Assembly: GCF_014652275.1 (NCBI RefSeq)
Contig: NZ_BMYM01000002.1
Location: 930,001 to 994,000 of the forward strand
DNA: 64,000 nt
Direction of reading: 5' to 3'
From: Parahalioglobus pacificus
Lineage (GTDB): Bacteria > Pseudomonadota > Gammaproteobacteria > Pseudomonadales > Halieaceae
The position numbers were made by a program, and so were the translations under genes. The notes under the pieces were generated by a model. It was not told the origin of the DNA and did not search any database. It was given only the letters and a program-made list of their open reading frames with translations. The stretch's first letter is position 1. Each line of letters begins with the position of its first letter. This document shows, one piece after another, positions 35,763 to 45,999 of the stretch.

Positions 35763-36560
35763 ATGAATAGTTGGAAACACTTTCGGGCAGTGGCTTTTGG
35801 ATTGGCGGCGATACTAGTTGCAGCACAGGTAAAAGCGGATGGCGCTATCGGCGAACACGTCAACAATATGAAGGCACATCTGGATGACTACAGCGAGGAA
35901 GTCAGCTGGATGATTGGCAAGATTGACGAAATGGTCGATACCTACGCAGAGAGCGGGGTTGAGGCGGCTCAACCAGACAACGTGGTCGAGTACTGGGAAG
36001 CCGTGGACTTTCACTCTGCAATTGAGACCAACTATATCCCCCTATACGCCTCGATCTGGCAGGGGCTTTTTGCAGTAAAAGGCGCCATTGAAGAGGAGCA
36101 GCCTGTCGAGCAGGTCCGTGCCGTGAAGTCTGACCTTGACGCGGTGTTGTGGCAGTCGTTAGGCGCCGTAAAAGTGGCTGCTGAATACCAGGCGCGCGGC
36201 ATGCTTCCCCCGGTCGCCAATACAGAAGCAGCGAACCCGGTAGAAACCGTCGACATTATCAAACGCGAGCTGCATCGAGTGGTTGCCAAGTACGCAGAGA
36301 AGCTCTCTGATGATGCTATTGAAATCGTCCAACAAACCTATCTGACCCGATTCGAGGGAATAGAGGGCGACCTCATTTCGCTGGACGCCGCGCTGGTTGA
36401 AGATCTGGAGATTGACTTCAACGTCAAGTTGCCCAAGGCGATTCAGGACGAGAAAAGCATTGATGAAGTTCGTGAAGTCGTTGAGCTTATGCAGTCCAAG
36501 CTGGACCGTTGTCGATCGCTGCTGGCAGACGCCGAAGCCAACCGAAGCGACGTTTTCTGA
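35763..36560 (+). CDS. Unknown helical periplasmic protein, first gene of a Fur-box operon
   Basis: A 265-residue protein with a signal peptide (1 to about 25, ending VKA before DGA). The mature part is rich in Glu/Asp/Ala and looks almost wholly helical, with two halves each of about 110 residues. The first half includes NVVEYWEAVDFHSAIETNYIPLYASIWQGL; the second includes ETVDIIKRELHRVVAKYAE and YLTRFEGIEGDL. The last motif faintly recalls the F/G-E-x-x-E repeats in the periplasmic domains of FTR1-type iron permeases, so an iron-binding or delivery role is possible. I do not recognise the family. It stands between the Fur box and the ferric-ion binding protein gene, 1 base from that start, so it should be made with the transporter under iron limitation. 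Confidence 0.75.
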   Translation: MNSWKHFRAVAFGLAAILVAAQVKADGAIGEHVNNMKAHLDDYSEEVSWMIGKIDEMVDTYAESGVEAAQPDNVVEYWEAVDFHSAIETNYIPLYASIWQGLFAVKGAIEEEQPVEQVRAVKSDLDAVLWQSLGAVKVAAEYQARGMLPPVANTEAANPVETVDIIKRELHRVVAKYAEKLSDDAIEIVQQTYLTRFEGIEGDLISLDAALVEDLEIDFNVKLPKAIQDEKSIDEVREVVELMQSKLDRCRSLLADAEANRSDVF

Positions 36561-36561
36561 T

Positions 36562-37575
36562 ATGCGCAGACGCGCGTTTATCCAGGGAATGGCAGCCGCC
36601 GGAGGTCTGGCATTCCTCCCATCACTGCGCGCCGCCACGTCGGTGGATGAACTACCACCCCTCGAGGGAGACTTAACGCTCTATCTCGGTCGGGGGGAGG
36701 GCGGACTCTATGAGAACGTCCTCAAGGCGATAGAGACCAGGAACCCAAAACTGAAACTGGGCGTCCGCCGCGGTCCAACGGCGGCCCTGGCGAATGCAAT
36801 TGTTGCCGAGGGCAAGGCAGGTGTTCAGCGCGCAGATGTGTTCTGGGCAGTAGATTCCGGTGCTGTGGGCTTGATTAGCGACGCGGGAATCGCCCGCCCG
36901 CTGCCCAGTGATGTTGCCGCGCAACTGCAGCTGGCATTCCGATACGATAATTGGACGCCGGTTACCGGTAGGATCCGCACCCTTCCATACCACACAGGCA
37001 GACTCTCAGCTGAGCAGATTCCTGAGGATATTATGGCGTTCCCCGACAGCGGCCTCACTCTTGGGTGGTCGCCAGCCTATGCCTCATTCCAGTCCTTTAT
37101 TACTGCAATGCGGTTACTCGAGGGTGACGCTGCAACCAAGGATTGGTTGCAGCGCGTAAAGCGCAGCGGGAAAAGCTACGCGGGCGAGCTAGGTGTGGTG
37201 ATGGCGGTGGAGCGCGGGGAGGTGGATGTTGGCTTCGCGAATCACTATTACACCCTGCGACTGAAAGCGGGCAAGCCAGATGCGAACGTTGCTTTGGCCT
37301 ATACCCGCAATGACGCCGGGTGTCTGGTTAATGCCTCTGCCGCGGTGGCCGTGAGCGATAAGCCACTGGCAACCAATTTCATACGGTATTTATTGACTGA
37401 GCAGGTCCAGTCCTACCTAGCCAGGGAAGCCTATGAGATCCCACTCGTTGAGGGTGTGGCGCCTCCTGGGGCCTTGCCGCGAATGTCTGCCATTAACCCA
37501 CCAGAGATCGACCTGACTGCACTCGCGGATTTGCGCCCAACATTAGATCTGATGCGCGATGCAGACGTGCTGTGA
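36562..37575 (+). CDS. Ferric-iron ABC transporter periplasmic binding protein (FbpA/FutA-like), Tat-exported
   Basis: A 337-residue type 1 extracellular solute-binding protein. The N-terminus MRRRAFIQGMAAAGGLAFLP is a twin-arginine signal, which would export the protein folded. Typical family segments are LTLYLGRGEGGLYENVLKAIE, RADVFWAVDSGAVG and, near residue 230, GEVDVGFANHYYTLRL; the paired Tyr there are the usual Fe(III) ligands in this class. It binds ferric ion in the periplasm and hands it to the permease. The start lies 1 base after the stop of the unknown protein. The permease start overlaps its stop by 4 bases. Confidence 0.9.
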   Translation: MRRRAFIQGMAAAGGLAFLPSLRAATSVDELPPLEGDLTLYLGRGEGGLYENVLKAIETRNPKLKLGVRRGPTAALANAIVAEGKAGVQRADVFWAVDSGAVGLISDAGIARPLPSDVAAQLQLAFRYDNWTPVTGRIRTLPYHTGRLSAEQIPEDIMAFPDSGLTLGWSPAYASFQSFITAMRLLEGDAATKDWLQRVKRSGKSYAGELGVVMAVERGEVDVGFANHYYTLRLKAGKPDANVALAYTRNDAGCLVNASAAVAVSDKPLATNFIRYLLTEQVQSYLAREAYEIPLVEGVAPPGALPRMSAINPPEIDLTALADLRPTLDLMRDADVL

Positions 37576-39092
37576 TCCGCATCTCGCCCACCTACCCATT
37601 GGCGGCAGTGATTGCCGTGTGTGCGCTGCTGCCACTGGTCGTATTGGGTATTCTGGCGGAGGCGCCTGACGGACTTCTACAGGCTCGCAACCTGAGATTG
37701 CTGGGCAACACCCTGTTATTGGCAGGACTGACTGCGTGCGGCTCCATTGCCATCGGTGTGCCATTTGCACTTCTGACTGCCTATGTAAGCTTGCCCTTGC
37801 AAAGACTCTGGTTGGTCCTGCTTGCTGCACCACTCGCCCTGCCTAGCTACATCGGCGCATTTGCGTTTTTCGCTGCTTTTGGTCCTTCGGGAGAGTTTGC
37901 TGTGACCTTGGGCGTGACCATTCCCTCCGTCGAGGGTATGGCAGGTGCGGCTCTGGTGATGACGCTCTACACCTACCCTTTCGTTATGCTGACCACCCGA
38001 GCAGCGCTATTGAGCCTTGATGCCAGTCAGGTCCATGCCGCGCGCATACTCGGCTTATCGCTCTCTGCCAGCCTATGGCAAGTTGTACTGCCTCGGGCGC
38101 TGCGCGGTATTGGTGCGGGTGCATTACTGGCTGCGCTGTATGCCCTGTCAGATTTCGGGACGCCCGCCATAATGGGGGTCGATACCTTCACACGCATGAT
38201 TTACGTGGAGTACAACGCGTTTTCATTGGGCAGGGCGGCAGTATTGTCTTTGCAGCTGCTGGTTATCGTGGGACTGGTGTTATTTTTGGAGTCGCAGTTG
38301 AGTAGTACCAGCGAGCGTCCGGGGCGCGCACTAGCGCTGTATCCAACGTCAGCGCAGACTCTATCTGCTGCTGCCGTTGCTCTGCCCATTATCTTGCTGG
38401 CGCTTGCCTTACCGATCGGAATTTTCACACTGTGGCTGTGGCGAGAAGGCAGTGCTGGCTTCGAGCTGAGCTATGTGTGGAACTCGGCCTATGCAGCGCT
38501 GCTGGCAGGCGGGTTCGCAGCCATCCTGGCTATTCCTATGGCGTTAGCGGCGATGGCCGGACCCGCCGGTCGATTCATGGAACGGCTAACTTACTTCGGG
38601 TTTGGTGTGCCAGGTATTGTTATGGGTACGGCGCTAGTCTACGTGGGTCTGCAGCTTCCCTCGTTGTATCAAACGCTGATGCTGCTGGTGGCTGCGTATG
38701 TGATGCGCTTTCTGCCCTTGGCAGTAGGATCGTTACGCGCCACCGCGGAGGGCATTGATGAGAGCTTGGTAAAAGCGGCGAGAGTACTCGGCGCCACACC
38801 AAGGGAAGCATTTATGCGGGTGACGCTGCCCTTAACGCGACGTGGGCTCATTGCGGGTGCGGCGCTGGTGTTTCTGGAATCCATGCGCGAACTTCCCGCA
38901 ACGCTTTTATTGGCTCCCACGGGGTTCGAAACATTGGCAACGTACCTTTGGCGTGTGTACGAAGCGGGTTACTTCGGGCGGGCCGCTGTGCCAGGTTTGC
39001 TCCTTGTATTGATTTCGGCTTTCGGGCTGATGCTCATCCTGTCTGGCGAGCAACAGGGTGACACTGCACATCGCGAGGAGGAATGTAACTGA
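37572..39092 (+). CDS. Ferric-iron ABC transporter permease (FbpB-like, two fused membrane domains)
   Basis: A 506-residue permease with about 12 transmembrane helices in two homologous halves. Each half carries an EAA-type loop for ATPase contact: ARILGLSLSASLWQVVLPRALRGIGAGALL and ARVLGATPREAFMRVTLPLTRRGLIAGAAL. This fused form is the norm for FbpB/FutB/SfuB iron permeases. The start is a GTG overlapping the previous stop. The ATPase start overlaps its stop by one base and has a strong GAGGAGGAA site inside its end. Confidence 0.93.
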   Translation: MIRISPTYPLAAVIAVCALLPLVVLGILAEAPDGLLQARNLRLLGNTLLLAGLTACGSIAIGVPFALLTAYVSLPLQRLWLVLLAAPLALPSYIGAFAFFAAFGPSGEFAVTLGVTIPSVEGMAGAALVMTLYTYPFVMLTTRAALLSLDASQVHAARILGLSLSASLWQVVLPRALRGIGAGALLAALYALSDFGTPAIMGVDTFTRMIYVEYNAFSLGRAAVLSLQLLVIVGLVLFLESQLSSTSERPGRALALYPTSAQTLSAAAVALPIILLALALPIGIFTLWLWREGSAGFELSYVWNSAYAALLAGGFAAILAIPMALAAMAGPAGRFMERLTYFGFGVPGIVMGTALVYVGLQLPSLYQTLMLLVAAYVMRFLPLAVGSLRATAEGIDESLVKAARVLGATPREAFMRVTLPLTRRGLIAGAALVFLESMRELPATLLLAPTGFETLATYLWRVYEAGYFGRAAVPGLLLVLISAFGLMLILSGEQQGDTAHREEECN

Positions 39093-40114
39093 TGTTGTCT
39101 GTGAGTAATGTCAGTGTTGAGTATGGCTCGGTAAGAGTCGTTCGGGATCTGAGCTTCACCCTGCAGTCCGATGAGATACTGATGCTCGTGGGTCCTACCG
39201 GCTGTGGCAAGACCACCTTGCTGCATGCGATAGCCGGTCTGGTGGCGATCTCTGAGGGCTCAATAGGCGGAGAGGGTTGGACATCCTGTGCAAAGGCGCT
39301 TGTGCCGCCAGAGCAACGCAATGTTGGCATGGTGTTTCAGGATTTTGCCTTGTTCCCTCACCTTTCGGTGATCGACAATGTGGCGTTCAGGCTGAAGGAT
39401 CGAGCGCCGGCCGACCATTGGATTTCCCTGCTGGGCTTGGAAACCCTGCGCGATGCGCGCCCAGCCAGGTTGTCAGGGGGGCAAAAGCAGCGCGTGGCGC
39501 TGGCAAGGGCGCTGGCCCACGAGCCGTCACTGCTGCTATTGGATGAGCCCTTGTCAAACCTGGACGCTGCACTCAAGGACAACCTGCGCTTTGAGATCCG
39601 CGATGCGCTCAAGGAAGCCGGCCTGCCCGCCATCTGGGTCACGCACGATCAGTCAGAAGCGCTGTCTGTGGGTGATCGACTGGGTGTAATGAATGCGGGG
39701 CAGTTGGAGCAATTGGACACGCCAGAACATTGCTTTACGCGACCCGCCAACCGGTTTGTGGCGGGATTTCTGGGGGAGGCCAACCTGATACCCGGCGACA
39801 GCACAGGGACAGGCATCAAGACGGAACTGGGATTGATTACCACCGACCACTCACCCGCACTGGGTTCCGTCGAAGTCCTGTTGAGGCCTGAGGATCTTCA
39901 AGTTCATGTATCGGATGGCGAGGTGCAAGCGCGTGTTGCAAGCCTCTCTTTCGAGGGATCGACAGTGTTGTATCGGCTATGCCTTCCCTCCGGGCTTGAG
40001 ATAAAAGCCCGGACATCCACTGACCGGCGTTTCAGTCCCGGGGATTCGGTAAGGTTGTCTAAAAGACCATTACTGAACCCAGCCGTTTTCGCGGCTAACA
40101 AGATGCCCGTCTAG
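39092..40114 (+). CDS. Ferric-iron ABC transporter ATP-binding protein (FbpC-like)
   Basis: A 340-residue ABC ATPase with Walker A GPTGCGKTT, Q-loop VFQDFALFPHLSV, signature LSGGQKQR, Walker B LLLLDEPLSNLD and the switch His in WVTHDQ. A C-terminal TOBE-like domain (about 235-340) is of the kind found in metal, iron and sulfate importers. It energises ferric uptake with the permease. It ends the operon and overlaps by 4 bases the convergent small gene on the other strand. Confidence 0.93.
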   Translation: MLSVSNVSVEYGSVRVVRDLSFTLQSDEILMLVGPTGCGKTTLLHAIAGLVAISEGSIGGEGWTSCAKALVPPEQRNVGMVFQDFALFPHLSVIDNVAFRLKDRAPADHWISLLGLETLRDARPARLSGGQKQRVALARALAHEPSLLLLDEPLSNLDAALKDNLRFEIRDALKEAGLPAIWVTHDQSEALSVGDRLGVMNAGQLEQLDTPEHCFTRPANRFVAGFLGEANLIPGDSTGTGIKTELGLITTDHSPALGSVEVLLRPEDLQVHVSDGEVQARVASLSFEGSTVLYRLCLPSGLEIKARTSTDRRFSPGDSVRLSKRPLLNPAVFAANKMPV

Positions 40115-40455
40115 TCAGGACGCTGATGTTGGAAGAGCTTCACCTCTGCCAGCACCAGCTGGGCAATCAGCCTGAGCATTAGCGCATGATTGGCCTTGGC
40201 GACACCGCCAAGGCCCTCGTTGATTTGCGTCTCCAACGCATCCTTTTCTTCCTGAGACAGAGTCTCGGGTAGCTCTACGCTGAAGCTGTATTGCTCGGAC
40301 TCGCTTAACTGGGCGTAGATTTGTGTCAGCTCTGAACTGGCAAAGTCGATCAGAGGTTGATCGGCACCGCGGGCGGCGAGCATTTCGCGCAACTGGCGTT
40401 CCAGATAAGCCAGGCCCTGGGCCTGTTGCGAGGGGAATTCCAGAATGTCGCCCAT
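40111..40455 (-). CDS. Conserved-looking small soluble protein, function unknown
   Basis: A 114-residue protein with no signal or membrane segment, mostly helical, opening MGDILEFPSQQAQGLAYLERQLREML. The frame, codon use and position in the yhbY region suggest a real gene, but I know no function. Gammaproteobacteria often have a small uncharacterised gene here. It is downstream of yhbY on the same strand with a 92-base gap and touches the convergent iron ATPase end. Confidence 0.65.
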   Translation of the reverse strand: MGDILEFPSQQAQGLAYLERQLREMLAARGADQPLIDFASSELTQIYAQLSESEQYSFSVELPETLSQEEKDALETQINEGLGGVAKANHALMLRLIAQLVLAEVKLFQHQRPD

Positions 40456-40547
40456 GTCTTAGCCGCTACTACCGATAACAGCGCCATGGTAGCCAAGCTA
40501 AACACCTGCGTGAAGCCAGCCGCTGCGCGGCCTGGTAAGAGAGCGGT

Positions 40548-40859
40548 TTACAGCGGGCGCAGGAGGTTTGATTTCCTGGGGTCTGGCTGGGCCGTGCGGC
40601 GCAACACCAGGATCACGTTTCCTATGCTTTGCACAACCTCTGCACCGGCGCGCTCACACAACTCCTCGGCAACGGCCTGCTTGGCCTCGCGTGAACCCAC
40701 CGCGAGCTTGATCTTGATGAGCTCGTGATCGGTGAGGGCGCGATCAACTTCGGTGATAACGCCGTCGCTGAGGCCGTTGCCCGCAACGGTCACCACGGGC
40801 TTAAGTTTGTGCCCGATGGCGCGGAGCTGTTTGATATCAAGACTGCCTTTCTTGCTCAT
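40548..40859 (-). CDS. yhbY: CRM-domain RNA-binding protein YhbY
   Basis: A 103-residue single CRM domain protein. The KPVVTVAGNGLSDGVITEVDRALTDHELIKIKL stretch, with the G-x-x-G loop region and VIGNVILVLRR strand, is the family pattern. YhbY associates with 50S ribosome precursors. It is divergent from rlmE over 80 bases, the usual arrangement in gammaproteobacteria. Confidence 0.93.
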   Translation of the reverse strand: MSKKGSLDIKQLRAIGHKLKPVVTVAGNGLSDGVITEVDRALTDHELIKIKLAVGSREAKQAVAEELCERAGAEVVQSIGNVILVLRRTAQPDPRKSNLLRPL

Positions 40860-40939
40860 GGTGGTTCCACGTTACAATGGCTGTTTCAGGGGGCGCGCAT
40901 TCTACACCAGCCCCGGCCCTCCCGTAACTGGTATCCAAC

Positions 40940-41566
40940 ATGGCGAAAAAGCGTTCATCCAGCAAGGCCTGGCTCAAGGAGCACCGCGACGACCCGTATG
41001 TGCAACAAGCGCAACGTGAGGGTTACCGCTCCCGGGCCTGTTACAAGTTGCTGGAGCTGCAGGAGAGAGACCGCCTGATACGCCCGGGTATGACACTGGT
41101 AGATTTGGGTAGCGCACCGGGCGGGTGGTCCCAGGTGGCGGCAGATCTGGTGGGTCACAAGGGGCGTGTGATTGCCTCGGATATTCTGCCCATGGATGCG
41201 CTCGCGGGGGTCGAGTTCATCCAGGGCGACTTTACCGAGGACGCTGTCTTTGAAGAGATTCTGGCAGTGATTGGCGAATCACCGGTGGATATCGTGGTCT
41301 CAGACATGGCACCAAATATGAGCGGTATGACCGCTGTGGATCAGCCCCGCTCCATGTACCTGGTTGAACTGGCCGTTGATATGGCGCGCAAGGTGTTAGC
41401 CCCTGGTGGGTCATTTGTGGCCAAAGTGTTCCAGGGAGAAGGATTTGAGGCCCTGATGCGTGATTGTCGCGACAGTTTCGGCAAGGTGCTCACCCGTAAG
41501 CCCGCCGCTTCCAGGCCGCGTTCCCGTGAAGTGTATCTGGTGGCGCGAGACTTCCGCGGGTCCTGA
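40940..41566 (+). CDS. rlmE: 23S rRNA (uridine-2'-O) methyltransferase RlmE/FtsJ
   Basis: A 208-residue methyltransferase beginning [19 protein letters not shown]. The SAM-binding motif is [13 protein letters not shown] (about 53-65). The K-D-K-E tetrad is covered by [23 protein letters not shown] and SREVYLV. It methylates U2552 of 23S rRNA in the A-loop. A ftsH gene follows after 211 bases, as in related genomes, with its own likely promoter region. Confidence 0.96.
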   Translation: MAKKRSSSKAWLKEHRDDPYVQQAQREGYRSRACYKLLELQERDRLIRPGMTLVDLGSAPGGWSQVAADLVGHKGRVIASDILPMDALAGVEFIQGDFTEDAVFEEILAVIGESPVDIVVSDMAPNMSGMTAVDQPRSMYLVELAVDMARKVLAPGGSFVAKVFQGEGFEALMRDCRDSFGKVLTRKPAASRPRSREVYLVARDFRGS

Positions 41567-41645
41567 GCCTGGGTCTTGAAAATTGCTGGTCTGGCCCCAT
41601 GTGATGTAGAGTGCGCCGGTCTGAGACCCCCTTCCCTGCGTATCC

Positions 41646-41713
41646 TATACTGGCGAGTAAAGCTTGGCCGGGACACCGGGTTGCCGATGGTGCCTGACTT
41701 GTCCGGTTATAAT
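41646..41713 (+). promoter_or_regulatory. Candidate -10 elements upstream of ftsH
   Basis: TATACT at 41646-41651 and a perfect TATAAT at 41708-41713 lie in the 211-base gap before ftsH. No good -35 box stands 16-18 bases before either, so activator or heat-shock factor control is possible. Weak evidence. Confidence 0.3.
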
Positions 41714-41777
41714 TGAGGGTCGAAGCTGGCTAATCCGCATACCGCGGGTCCGCCCAATTGGAGCAGCATTAAGCATT

Positions 41778-43697
41778 ATGGCAAAGAATTTACTGTTGTG
41801 GCTGGTGATCGCCGCGGTGTTGTTGTCGGTCTTCAACAACTTCAATATGCAAAGTCCAACCGAAGAGGTGGGCTACTCGGATTTCATCGCCGAGGTTCAG
41901 CGTGACCAGGTGAAGAAGGTGGTTGTGGACGGACTCACTATCGCCGGTGAGCGCTACGACGGCTCGAACTTCGAAACGATTCGGCCCATGGTCGATGACC
42001 CCAAACTGATGGACGACCTGCTCGAGCACAGTGTGGTGGTCGAGGGGCGTAAGCCGGAACAGCAGAGTGTGTGGACGCAACTGCTGGTTGCCAGCTTCCC
42101 CATACTGATCATCATCGCTGTCTTTATGTTCTTTATGCGCCAGATGCAGGGCGGTGGTGGTGGCCGCGGCGGTCCCATGAGCTTCGGCAAGAGCAAGGCG
42201 CGCCTGTTGGGCGAAGACCAGATTACAACCACTTTTGCCGATGTTGCCGGCGTTGATGAAGCCAAGGAAGACGTTCAGGAACTGGTTGAATTCCTGCGCG
42301 ACCCCAGCCGTTTCCAGAAACTGGGCGGCCGCATCCCTCGCGGTGTGCTCATGGTTGGGCAGCCAGGCACGGGTAAAACATTGTTGGCCAAAGCGATTGC
42401 CGGCGAGGCCAAGGTGCCTTTCTTCTCCATCTCCGGTTCGGACTTTGTTGAGATGTTTGTGGGCGTGGGTGCATCCCGTGTGCGCGACATGTTCGAACAA
42501 GCCAAGAAGCAATCACCCTGCATCATTTTCATTGATGAGATTGATGCGGTAGGTCGCCACCGCGGCGCCGGTCTCGGGGGTGGTCACGACGAACGCGAGC
42601 AGACTCTGAACCAGTTGCTGGTGGAAATGGATGGCTTTGAAATGAACGATGGCGTGATCGTTATTGCAGCCACCAACCGTCCTGACGTGCTCGATCCGGC
42701 CCTGCTCCGCCCCGGCCGCTTTGACCGGCAGGTAGTGGTTGGGCTGCCCGATATTCGCGGTCGCGAGCAAATCCTCAAGGTACACATGCGCAAGGTGCCT
42801 TTGGCCGAAGACGTGATTCCGTCACAGATTGCCCGCGGTACCCCAGGGTTTTCCGGCGCTGATCTGGCCAACCTCGTGAATGAAGCTGCGCTGTTCGCGG
42901 CGCGTGCGGGTGTGCGCACGGTAGGCATGACCCAGTTTGAGCTTGCCAAAGACAAGATCATGATGGGTGCTGAGCGCAAGTCCATGGTGATGTCTGAAGA
43001 CGAGAAGCGGAACACGGCTTACCACGAAGCGGGTCACGCGATCGTTGGCCGACTGATGCCTGAACACGATCCCGTGTACAAAGTGAGCATTATTCCTCGC
43101 GGGCGAGCCCTTGGCGTCACCATGTTCCTGCCCGAGGAAGATCGCTATAGCCACAGCCGCAGGCACATCATCAGCCAGATCTGCAGCCTGTTCGGTGGCC
43201 GTATTGCCGAGGAAATGACCCTGGGCAAAGACGGAGTGACCACCGGTGCGTCCAATGACATTGAGCGTGCCACACAGATTGCCCGCCAGATGGTCACCAA
43301 GTGGGGCTTGTCTGAGCGTATGGGGCCGTTGATGTATGACGAGGGCGGCGAAGAGGTCTTCCTGGGCCGCAGTGCGGCGCAACAACACCAGGCCTTGTCT
43401 GACGAGACAGCGAAGCAGATCGACGAAGAAGTACGTCGAATCATTGATGAGTGTTACACCAAGGCCACAGACATCCTCAGTGAAAACGTGGATAAGCTGC
43501 ACGTGATGGCCGACTGCCTGATGCAGTATGAGACCATCGATTCTGCCCAGATCGACGACATCATGGCGGGTCGTACGCCCCGTGAGCCAGGCGATTGGGG
43601 CGGTTCCGGGGACAGCGGTGACGGCAATGTTGCCGCATCGTCTGACGAAGAGCCCAAGCCCTCCAGTCCCATAGGTGGCCCCGCCGGCGAGCACTGA
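41778..43697 (+). CDS. ftsH: ATP-dependent zinc metalloprotease FtsH
   Basis: A 639-residue membrane protease. Two transmembrane helices at about 4-20 and 100-122 flank a small periplasmic domain. The AAA module has Walker A GQPGTGKT, Walker [13 protein letters not shown] and the second region of homology [21 protein letters not shown]. The zinc motif HEAGH lies near 418-422. The acidic, Pro-rich tail is typical. It degrades membrane and regulatory proteins such as LpxC. An earlier in-frame start (41664) would add 38 residues without a membrane segment and is rejected. Confidence 0.97.
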   Translation: MAKNLLLWLVIAAVLLSVFNNFNMQSPTEEVGYSDFIAEVQRDQVKKVVVDGLTIAGERYDGSNFETIRPMVDDPKLMDDLLEHSVVVEGRKPEQQSVWTQLLVASFPILIIIAVFMFFMRQMQGGGGGRGGPMSFGKSKARLLGEDQITTTFADVAGVDEAKEDVQELVEFLRDPSRFQKLGGRIPRGVLMVGQPGTGKTLLAKAIAGEAKVPFFSISGSDFVEMFVGVGASRVRDMFEQAKKQSPCIIFIDEIDAVGRHRGAGLGGGHDEREQTLNQLLVEMDGFEMNDGVIVIAATNRPDVLDPALLRPGRFDRQVVVGLPDIRGREQILKVHMRKVPLAEDVIPSQIARGTPGFSGADLANLVNEAALFAARAGVRTVGMTQFELAKDKIMMGAERKSMVMSEDEKRNTAYHEAGHAIVGRLMPEHDPVYKVSIIPRGRALGVTMFLPEEDRYSHSRRHIISQICSLFGGRIAEEMTLGKDGVTTGASNDIERATQIARQMVTKWGLSERMGPLMYDEGGEEVFLGRSAAQQHQALSDETAKQIDEEVRRIIDECYTKATDILSENVDKLHVMADCLMQYETIDSAQIDDIMAGRTPREPGDWGGSGDSGDGNVAASSDEEPKPSSPIGGPAGEH

Positions 43698-43708
43698 CGG
43701 GACCACAA

Positions 43709-44587
43709 TTGTCACACTCAGCAAACACTGCCTGGCCGCCGCTTAATTGCGGCGGTCGCATTATAGACCTGTCATTACCCCGTGTAATGGGGGTGATTAA
43801 CACCACGCCAGATTCCTTTTCTGACGGTGGGGCCCTCTACCGCGGCGCCAGCCTTAACCTCGATGCTGCCCTTGCCCAGGCCCAGGCTATGGTTGAAGCA
43901 GGTGCCACTATCTTAGATGTGGGCGGTGAATCTACCCGGCCTGGGGCTTTGCCAGTATCCGAGCAAGAGGAGCTGGACAGGGTTGTGCCGCTGGTCGAGC
44001 GGATTCGACATTCGCTGGATGTCGTTATCTCCGTGGACACCAGCACACCGGCCGTTATACGTGAGTCTGCCGCGGCAGGGTGTGGGCTAATCAACGATGT
44101 ACGTGCATTGCAGCGCGAGGGAGCGTTGGAGGCGGCTGCGCGCACCCAGCTCCCGGTCTGTCTGATGCATATGCAGGGCGAGCCGGGCACCATGCAGGCG
44201 AATCCGGAATACCAGGATGTGGTGGCCGACGTTTCCAGCTTCCTGACGCAACGGCTGAAAGCTTGTGAGGCAGCGGGTATCAGTCGAAACCGTGTACTTC
44301 TCGATCCCGGCTTCGGTTTCGGTAAGACCGTAGAGCACAATCTGCAGCTATTGGCGGCGTTACCACGGTTGGCTGAACTTGGCCTGCCGATACTGGTGGG
44401 CTTGTCGCGCAAGTCGCTGATTGGGAAGTTGATTGGCCGCGATGTGGATCAGCGGCTGCCCGCCAGTTTGGCGCTGGCCGTGCTCGCGGTAGAGCGCGGT
44501 GCGAGTATAGTGCGCGTACATGATGTGGCCGAAACGGTGGACGCCTTGGCCATGATTACAGCGTTACGAGAAGTGGGAGAATCATGA
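43709..44587 (+). CDS. folP: Dihydropteroate synthase
   Basis: A 292-residue TIM-barrel enzyme. [27 protein letters not shown] and [19 protein letters not shown] are the pterin-binding motifs. [10 protein letters not shown] and [12 protein letters not shown] close the barrel. It joins 4-aminobenzoate to the pterin pyrophosphate and is the sulfonamide target. The likely start is a TTG at 43709 with GGGA 6 bases upstream, 11 bases after ftsH. It overlaps glmM by 4 bases. Confidence 0.95.
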   Translation: MSHSANTAWPPLNCGGRIIDLSLPRVMGVINTTPDSFSDGGALYRGASLNLDAALAQAQAMVEAGATILDVGGESTRPGALPVSEQEELDRVVPLVERIRHSLDVVISVDTSTPAVIRESAAAGCGLINDVRALQREGALEAAARTQLPVCLMHMQGEPGTMQANPEYQDVVADVSSFLTQRLKACEAAGISRNRVLLDPGFGFGKTVEHNLQLLAALPRLAELGLPILVGLSRKSLIGKLIGRDVDQRLPASLALAVLAVERGASIVRVHDVAETVDALAMITALREVGES

Positions 44588-45933
44588 GCCGACGTTTTTT
44601 TGGCACTGATGGCATACGTGGTTCTGTGGGTGAGGCGCCGATCACGCCCGATTTTATGCTCAAACTGGGATGGGCCTGTGGTCGGGTATTTGCGCGCCGC
44701 GATCAGGGCGCCGGTCGAGGAACGGTGATTATCGGTAAGGACACCCGCGTGTCCGGCTACATGTTCGAGTCTGCCCTGGAGGCGGGTTTGGTTGCCGCTG
44801 GGGTCAACGTGAAGCTGCTGGGGCCAATGCCGACACCGGCGGTTGCCCTGATGACGCGAACACAGGCTGCTTCCGCCGGTATTGTCATTAGCGCATCTCA
44901 CAACCCTTTCTACGACAATGGCATTAAGTTCTTTGGGCCAGATGGCGCAAAGTTGCCAGATGAGCTGGAGCTGGAGATTGAGGCTGAGCTTGAGCTGCCG
45001 CTTACGACAGTGCAGTCCCGCGATATTGGCAAGGTCACGCGTGTATCGGATGCCGCTGGTCGCTACGTTGAGTTTTGTAAATCCACTGTGCCCGAGGGCT
45101 TCAATCTCAGAGGCCTGCGTATAGCCGTGGATTGTGCGCATGGCGCTACCTACCACATTGCGCCCAGCGTGCTTGGCGAGCTGGGTGCCGAAGTTATCAG
45201 TCTTGGTGTCACTCCTGACGGCTTCAACATAAATGAAGGTGTGGGCTCTACAGCGCCAGAGGCTCTATCGCGAGCGGTGGTCGAGCACAGGGCGGACTTT
45301 GGCATTGCCTACGACGGGGACGGCGACCGCGTTGCGTTCGTGGATGCCGATGGCGCTGTCGTTGATGGGGATGAACTGCTGTACATCATCGCCATGCACA
45401 GGCTGGCCATCGGCCGCAGTGATGCCGGTGTTGTGGGCACTCTGATGTCAAATCTCGGATTAGAGCTGGCCCTGCGTGAGCAGGGTCTGCAGCTAGAGCG
45501 TGCCAACGTCGGCGATCGCTATGTGAAGGCGTTGATGGAAGCCCACGGCTGGCAGCTGGGTGGTGAGTCCTCCGGACACATTATTTGCGCCGATGTAACT
45601 ACTACTGGTGATGGCATCGTAGCCTCATTGCAAATATTACTGGCACTACGCTCAGCCGACAAAAGTCTGTCAGAGATGCGCAGCGGTATGGCGCGCTTTC
45701 CGCAGACCATGATTAATGTGCGCGCCACTGGCACCATAAACCTGAACGACAAACCGGCAATCGCCAGCGCGGTGGCAGCAACCGAAGCAGCGCTGGGTGA
45801 CCGTGGCAGGGTCTTGTTGCGCCCCTCCGGCACAGAACCTGTTGTTCGTGTCATGGTTGAAGGTGAGGATGCCCAGGAGGTGCGACGCCACTGTGAGTCT
45901 TTGGCAGAAGCGGTTGAGCAAGCCCTGAGCTGA
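44584..45933 (+). CDS. glmM: Phosphoglucosamine mutase
   Basis: A 449-residue phosphohexomutase. The active-site Ser is in [15 protein letters not shown] (about Ser105). The Mg loop is DGDGDR and the sugar loop is GGESSGHII. It converts glucosamine-6-phosphate to glucosamine-1-phosphate for peptidoglycan and LPS. ATGA overlap with folP, the standard neighbour. Confidence 0.97.
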   Translation: MSRRFFGTDGIRGSVGEAPITPDFMLKLGWACGRVFARRDQGAGRGTVIIGKDTRVSGYMFESALEAGLVAAGVNVKLLGPMPTPAVALMTRTQAASAGIVISASHNPFYDNGIKFFGPDGAKLPDELELEIEAELELPLTTVQSRDIGKVTRVSDAAGRYVEFCKSTVPEGFNLRGLRIAVDCAHGATYHIAPSVLGELGAEVISLGVTPDGFNINEGVGSTAPEALSRAVVEHRADFGIAYDGDGDRVAFVDADGAVVDGDELLYIIAMHRLAIGRSDAGVVGTLMSNLGLELALREQGLQLERANVGDRYVKALMEAHGWQLGGESSGHIICADVTTTGDGIVASLQILLALRSADKSLSEMRSGMARFPQTMINVRATGTINLNDKPAIASAVAATEAALGDRGRVLLRPSGTEPVVRVMVEGEDAQEVRRHCESLAEAVEQALS

Positions 45934-45999
45934 GCCTCTTCTTGTCTGTGCTGGCCTTCTTGGGTAAGATTGCCGCCGCTTTTTCGCTGGGAGTCGAGC

